In this document: positions 6,829 to 9,604 of the stretch, in pieces | How the letters are laid out: the number at the start of each line of letters is the position of its first letter | Position numbering within the stretch: position 1 is the first letter of the stretch | Program-made: the position numbers and the translations under genes | Notes under the pieces: model-generated | Seen by the model: the letters and a program-made list of their open reading frames with translations, nothing else | Told to the model about the DNA's origin: nothing | The model's database searches: none | Source: JAXDBV01 sp034678415 | GTDB taxonomy: Bacteria; Bacteroidota; Bacteroidia; Bacteroidales; VadinHA17 | Reading direction: 5' to 3' | NCBI GenBank assembly: GCA_034678415.1 | Contig: JAXDBV010000312.1 | Coordinates: 1-9,604, forward strand | Length of the DNA stretch: 9,604 nt

Positions 6829-6890
6829 CAAATATAGTTATATTAACATATTAATATTAATTTATCTTATAATATTTAAATATTTTTAAC
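6829..6890 (-). promoter_or_regulatory. AT-rich promoter/operator region of the metal operon
   Basis: Between 6831 and 6890 only 4 of 60 bases are G or C. The region contains TATATTTG on the minus strand (6836-6829), an exact TAnnTTTG -7 box. It also holds three TATTAA copies (6841, 6849, 6855), a 10-bp palindrome TTAATATTAA (6851-6860) and a 14-bp perfect palindrome AATATTTAAATATT (6871-6884). No good TTTG lies 19-21 nt upstream of the -7 box. Because that box ends only 5 nt before the ATG at 6823, transcription from it would be leaderless or nearly so; another promoter further up is possible. The palindromes are candidate regulator sites but could be by-products of AT richness. Confidence 0.5.
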
Positions 6891-6977
6891 GTCCCACACA
6901 GTTTTCTACTCGGTTAATCCCCGTTTGATGTAATTAGCGGAAGGAGCGACAGATTGGGTCTGACGGCGATCTGATGA

Positions 6978-7361
6978 TTATTTTTTATCTTCCAGGTCAT
7001 CAAAATCGACGTCTGTGTATGTCTCTGACACTGTCGATTCCTCATTTTCTTCCCTTTTTTCGGTAACTGTTTCAGTTACAGGGTTATTCACATTGATATA
7101 ATCAATGGATGAATTGAGTGCTTCAAGAAACTTCTCGAAATCTTCCTTATACAGGAACACTTTGTGCTTTTCATAGAACGATTTGCCGTCGCGTCCGAAT
7201 CGTTTCTTGCTTTCCGTAATGGTAAGGTAATAATCATTGCTCCTGGTGGACTTCACATCAAAAAAATAAGTCCGTTTTCCAGCTCTTACCGATTGAGAAT
7301 AAATTTCCTCACGGTCATTCTTCTCAAGTTCTTCCTTTTTTTCAATTCCTTCTTCCATCAT
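6978..7361 (-). CDS. PUR-alpha-like DUF3276 nucleic-acid-binding protein
   Basis: A 127-residue cytosolic protein of the DUF3276/PUR family widespread in Bacteroidota. The core at about 19-92 reads EIYSQSVRAGKRTYFFDVKSTRSNDYYLTITESKKRF, then KHKVFLYKEDFEKFLEALNSSIDYI, which gives the beta-beta-beta-beta-alpha PUR repeat with exposed Arg, Lys and aromatic residues for single-stranded DNA or RNA. A Lys/Glu-rich segment precedes it, and an acidic tail (ETYTDVDFDDLEDKK) follows. Relatives such as the Borrelia PUR protein bind nucleic acid and can repress translation; the target here is unknown. Two adjacent Met codons (7361 and 7358) can serve as start. The gene is divergent from nusB, has its own -7 box 28 nt upstream, and is separated from the metal operon behind it by 154 nt with no clear terminator. 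Confidence 0.88.
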   Translation of the reverse strand: MMEEGIEKKEELEKNDREEIYSQSVRAGKRTYFFDVKSTRSNDYYLTITESKKRFGRDGKSFYEKHKVFLYKEDFEKFLEALNSSIDYINVNNPVTETVTEKREENEESTVSETYTDVDFDDLEDKK

Positions 7362-7388
7362 TTATTGATTTTTAACCTGTACAGTGTT

Positions 7389-7396
7389 CAAATGTA
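7389..7396 (-). promoter_or_regulatory. -7 promoter element for DUF3276 gene
   Basis: TACATTTG on the minus strand matches TAnnTTTG exactly. A transcript would start around 7383, giving a leader of about 20 nt before the ATG at 7361. No convincing TTTG -33 box is seen at the proper distance; the upstream 20 nt are AT-rich. Confidence 0.5.
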
Positions 7397-7460
7397 AAAA
7401 AATATTTTGTATACCCTTCAGATACGGCCATGAATTTTGGCACTTTAGTCCGCTGATTAT

Positions 7461-7476
7461 CAAATTTTAGAATTTG
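7461..7476. repeat. Perfect inverted repeat in the nusB/DUF3276 intergenic region
   Basis: CAAATT-TTAG-AATTTG has 6-nt arms and a 4-nt spacer. It lies upstream of both divergent promoter candidates (about 65 nt from the DUF3276 -7 box and 80 nt from the nusB promoter). It has no T tract or GC-rich stem, so it is not a terminator. It could be a protein-binding site, or chance in AT-rich DNA. The remaining 7397-7555 sequence shows no ORF with gene-like features. Confidence 0.35.
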
Positions 7477-7555
7477 TTTAAATAAGTAATTTAGCTTTTT
7501 CTAAGGCTTATAACATGCGGATTGGCGTGGTTCGTTTGTAAAATTTCAGCCATTG

Positions 7556-7589
7556 GTTGTATGAGGTCTGGAAATTTGATATACTTTTG
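7556..7589 (+). promoter_or_regulatory. Candidate promoter of the nusB operon
   Basis: TACTTTTG (7582-7589) is an exact TAnnTTTG -7 box. GTTG (7556-7559), 22 nt upstream, is a weak -33 match with one mismatch and slightly long spacing. Transcription would begin near 7595, leaving a leader of about 28 nt before the nusB ATG at 7623. Confidence 0.55.
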
Positions 7590-7622
7590 CACAAAATGGT
7601 TTGCCCGTAGGTTCTTTCGATT

Positions 7623-8573
7623 ATGATAAGTCGCAGGCTACTCAGGATCAAGGTGTTACAAATCCTTTACGCATATTTCAAAAGGAGTGATGAAACGTTG
7701 GAGGTTGCGGAAAAAGAACTATTTCATTGCATCGGGAAGGCATATGAGTTGTATCACTACCTTATCCTTCTTTTGTTTGAACTAGCAAAGCATGCCGAAG
7801 AAAAGGCTGCTATTGCCCGTCAAAAAAAAATTCCTACCTACAGCGACCTGCATCCCAACATGAAATTTATTGAAAACTCCTTTATCAGCCAGTTAAGGAA
7901 AAATAGCGATCTGGCTGATTATCTTAAGGATAAAAGGTTCACCTGGGTCCATCATCCTGAACTGATCCGCACCTTGTACAAGGATCTTACCCGTTCGGAT
8001 TTCTTTCTTGAATACATGGCATCGGAAGAAAGGTCATATGAGGAAGATAAGTCCCTCGTGATAAAAATCCTTTCACGTATCGTCATTGCCTCCGGAGACC
8101 TGTCGCAAAACCTTGAAGAACAAAGCATTTACTGGAATGATGAGCTGGATTTCGTTGTAAGCATGATCATTCGCACGATAAAAAAGTTCAGGAAGGAGGA
8201 TGGCGCTTCGGCCCGACTCATGGATATGTTCAAAAATGATGAAGACAGGCAGTTCACTAAAGACCTCTTCCGGAAAACGATCCTTCATAACGATGAGTAT
8301 GTCCGGCTGATCCAGATGTTTTCTGAGAACTGGGAGGTTGACAGGATCGCCTTTCTGGATATCCTCATCATGCAAATGGCTATCTGTGAGCTGGCCGAAT
8401 TTCCCGAGATACCCGTGAAGGTGACCATTAATGAATATATTGAGATTGCCAAGTACTACAGTACGGAAAAGAGTGGTACTTTTGTGAACGGGATTCTTGA
8501 CAGGATTGTGCAGCATTTGAGGTCAACCAACGGGATGCTGAAAACAGGAAGAGGACTAATCGGTGAGGTATGA
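7623..8573 (+). CDS. nusB: Transcription antitermination factor NusB, long Bacteroidota form
   Basis: A 316-residue protein, more than twice the length of E. coli NusB (about 140). NusB binds boxA RNA with NusE/S10 and supports antitermination of rRNA transcription. The N-terminus MISRRLLRIKVLQILYAYFK is the first NusB helix with its RNA-binding Arg/Lys face. The C-terminal half (about 210-300) carries the family core: FTKDLFRKTI, then NWEVDRIAFLDILIMQMAICELAEFPEIPVKVTINEYIEIAKYYSTEKSGTFVNGILD. Between them, about 170 residues of charged helical sequence form an insertion usual for this phylum, with HHPELIRTLYKDLTRSDFF and ISRIV-like segments. It is the first gene of a plus-strand run with DUF1573 and yajC. 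The ATG at 7623 is the only start that keeps the RNA-binding helix intact with a short leader. Confidence 0.94.
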   Translation: MISRRLLRIKVLQILYAYFKRSDETLEVAEKELFHCIGKAYELYHYLILLLFELAKHAEEKAAIARQKKIPTYSDLHPNMKFIENSFISQLRKNSDLADYLKDKRFTWVHHPELIRTLYKDLTRSDFFLEYMASEERSYEEDKSLVIKILSRIVIASGDLSQNLEEQSIYWNDELDFVVSMIIRTIKKFRKEDGASARLMDMFKNDEDRQFTKDLFRKTILHNDEYVRLIQMFSENWEVDRIAFLDILIMQMAICELAEFPEIPVKVTINEYIEIAKYYSTEKSGTFVNGILDRIVQHLRSTNGMLKTGRGLIGEV

Positions 8574-8639
8574 GTTCCAGGGGTTTCTTATTGTTGCCCG
8601 AATGGGAAAAGATTCCTTACTTTACAGTGATAAATTTTT

Positions 8640-9077
8640 ATGTTCAGAAAAGTTTCAGTTATAGCGATTGCCTTGGTGTGGGGCTGTTTCTTATCCTGCC
8701 ACAGGACAGAAGGAGACAGGATAGGACATAAAGGTTCCGCGGTGAACGATCCCGCGCGCTTTGCCAGGATCTCTTTCGATACCACGTTTCATGACTTCGG
8801 CCAGGTTGTACAAGGCGAAAAAGTATCGTGCCTGATGATATACCGTAACACGGGAAATGCTGACCTGTTGATCACCAGGGCTGAAACAACCTGCGGATGC
8901 ACCGTTCCACGCTGGAGCAAAGATCCTCTCAAACCCGGAAAGACGAATTCCATCGAAGTGATCTTTGACACCTCGGGCCGTGTGGGCAAACAGTATAAAA
9001 TGGTCACCATCTTCTCCAATGCAAGAAATAGTATCGTGCGATTGAACTTTACCGCGGAAATAATCATCAAACAATAA
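8640..9077 (+). CDS. DUF1573-domain lipoprotein
   Basis: A 145-residue exported protein. The signal MFRKVSVIAIALVWGCFLSC ends in a lipobox-like FLSC, so Cys20 is the likely lipidated residue, though Phe at -3 is not ideal. After a short polar linker, the DUF1573 domain (about 45-143) is an Ig-like beta sandwich. It starts ISFDTTFHDFGQVVQGEKVSCLMIYRNTGNADLLI, has the family hallmark TTCGCTVP (Cys85, Cys87), and continues with LKPGKTNSIEVIFDTSGRVGKQYKMVTIFSN. Its biochemical role is not known. It commonly sits between nusB and yajC in Bacteroidota. The gene begins 66 nt after nusB, without a clear SD or separate promoter, and yajC follows after 15 nt, so co-transcription is likely. Confidence 0.9.
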   Translation: MFRKVSVIAIALVWGCFLSCHRTEGDRIGHKGSAVNDPARFARISFDTTFHDFGQVVQGEKVSCLMIYRNTGNADLLITRAETTCGCTVPRWSKDPLKPGKTNSIEVIFDTSGRVGKQYKMVTIFSNARNSIVRLNFTAEIIIKQ

Positions 9078-9092
9078 CAAAACTCAATTTCA

Positions 9093-9434
9093 ATGAATTC
9101 ATTAGGCATTATCAGTACAGCATCTATTTTGCTTTTTGCCCCCGCAACCGAAGACCAGAATCCGATGATGACCTTTCTGCCTCTTCTCCTGATCATCGTG
9201 GTATTTTATTTCTTTATGATCAGGCCCCAGATGAGAAGACAGAAAGAGCTGAGGAACTACCGCGATTCGCTACAGAAGGGGGATAAGGTAGTTACCACGG
9301 GCGGTATCTATGGTAAAATATCTGAAATACAGGATAATATCGTTTGGATTGAAATAGCTGACAAGATCAGGATCAAAGTGGATAAGAGCGCCATTATGAA
9401 GGATCCTTCGGATATTGCCGGACAGCAGAAATAG
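9093..9434 (+). CDS. yajC: Sec translocon accessory subunit YajC
   Basis: A 113-residue single-span inner-membrane protein that accompanies SecDF and SecYEG in protein export. A mildly hydrophobic N-terminal stretch (LGIISTASILLFAPA) precedes the membrane helix at about 26-43 (MMTFLPLLLIIVVFYFFMI). That is followed by the family signature RPQMRRQKE, then the cytosolic domain LQKGDKVVTTGGIYGKISEIQDNIVWIEIADKIRIKVDKSAI. Length matches the family (about 85-115). It starts 15 nt after the DUF1573 stop; a probable YbbR-like gene follows 59 nt downstream with no terminator between. Confidence 0.96.
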   Translation: MNSLGIISTASILLFAPATEDQNPMMTFLPLLLIIVVFYFFMIRPQMRRQKELRNYRDSLQKGDKVVTTGGIYGKISEIQDNIVWIEIADKIRIKVDKSAIMKDPSDIAGQQK

Positions 9435-9493
9435 CCGCCCGGAAGGAATAGTGCTGACAGAACAATGAACTGAATACCTGTGGAATGGAACCA

Positions 9494-9604
9494 ATGTCAA
9501 CGAAGCGTTTCATTCTTTCGCCCGAACGGAAAATATACCGCCAGGATCAGAATAATTTAGTATTCGTCTTATTACGGCTGATATCCCACCTCTTCTGGTT
9601 CCTC
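9494..9604 (+). CDS. Probable YbbR-like membrane protein, 5' part only
   Basis: Only the first 37 codons are in the window: a basic N-terminus (MSTKRFILSPERKIYRQDQNN) followed by the start of a hydrophobic helix (LVFVLLRLISHLFWFL) running off the right edge. In Bacteroidota a YbbR-domain protein with one N-terminal membrane helix usually follows yajC, and the helix ending in LFWFL fits that family. With so little sequence this is mainly a positional call. An alternative in-frame ATG lies at 9485 and would add three residues. Neither start has a strong SD. Confidence 0.5.
   Translation, partial: MSTKRFILSPERKIYRQDQNNLVFVLLRLISHLFWFL

Noticed and set aside
6950..6973. CAGAT...ATCTG dyad after the DUF3276 stop as a terminator
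   Set aside because: The stem is only 5 bp with a 14-nt loop and no T tract, so too weak to call.
8073..8516. Minus-strand ORF of 147 codons inside nusB
   Set aside because: Antisense to the conserved NusB core; no domain.
8593..8625. Separate promoter for the DUF1573 gene (GTTG, 21 nt, TACTTTAC)
   Set aside because: The -7 box has two mismatches to TAnnTTTG and the -33 box one; too weak beside likely co-transcription with nusB.
8570..8725. Short plus-strand ORF overlapping the nusB stop (ATGA)
   Set aside because: It runs into the DUF1573 gene in another frame and has no signal, motif or composition like a real gene.

Overview
The window looks like chromosomal DNA of a member of the Bacteroidota, probably Bacteroidales or a near relative. 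Four things point there. The right-hand gene order (long-form nusB, DUF1573 lipoprotein, yajC, probable YbbR-like gene) is typical of that phylum. A PUR-alpha-like DUF3276 gene is present. The outer-membrane receptor has a carboxypeptidase-regulatory-like N-terminal domain. Several genes are preceded by TAnnTTTG-type -7 boxes, and Shine-Dalgarno sites are mostly weak.

Left part (about 1-6890), all on the minus strand and read from right to left. This is a metal-handling cluster, most likely for copper. The order of transcription is: a Cys/His-rich membrane-tethered protein of unknown function (6823-6359); a TonB-dependent receptor with an AACC motif in its plug region (6292-4073); an exported HMA protein (4052-3708); a small cytosolic HMA protein (3673-3461); and a Cu(+)-type P-type ATPase (3459-1234). 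Gaps within the cluster run from 1 to 66 nt, and a very AT-rich promoter region lies just upstream of the first gene. After a 108-nt gap with its own candidate promoter come an OB-fold-like lipoprotein (1125-538), a strong intrinsic terminator, and the start of a PepSY-associated transmembrane protein that runs off the left edge.

Inferred logic of the cluster: the receptor would move a metal or metal complex across the outer membrane. The periplasmic HMA and Cys-rich proteins would bind it on the outer face of the inner membrane. The cytosolic HMA protein would pass Cu(I) to the ATPase. The PepSY protein and the lipoprotein could take part in periplasmic reduction or binding. No metal-responsive regulator is encoded in the window.

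Right part (about 6978-9604), housekeeping genes. A DUF3276 nucleic-acid-binding protein (minus strand) is separated by a 261-nt promoter region from a plus-strand run: nusB, a DUF1573 lipoprotein, yajC and the start of a probable YbbR-like gene.

No rRNA, tRNA, CRISPR array, insertion sequence or phage gene was seen. No gene-free stretch exceeds 300 nt. The longest, 7362-7622, holds two divergent promoter candidates and one perfect inverted repeat and nothing else I can identify.
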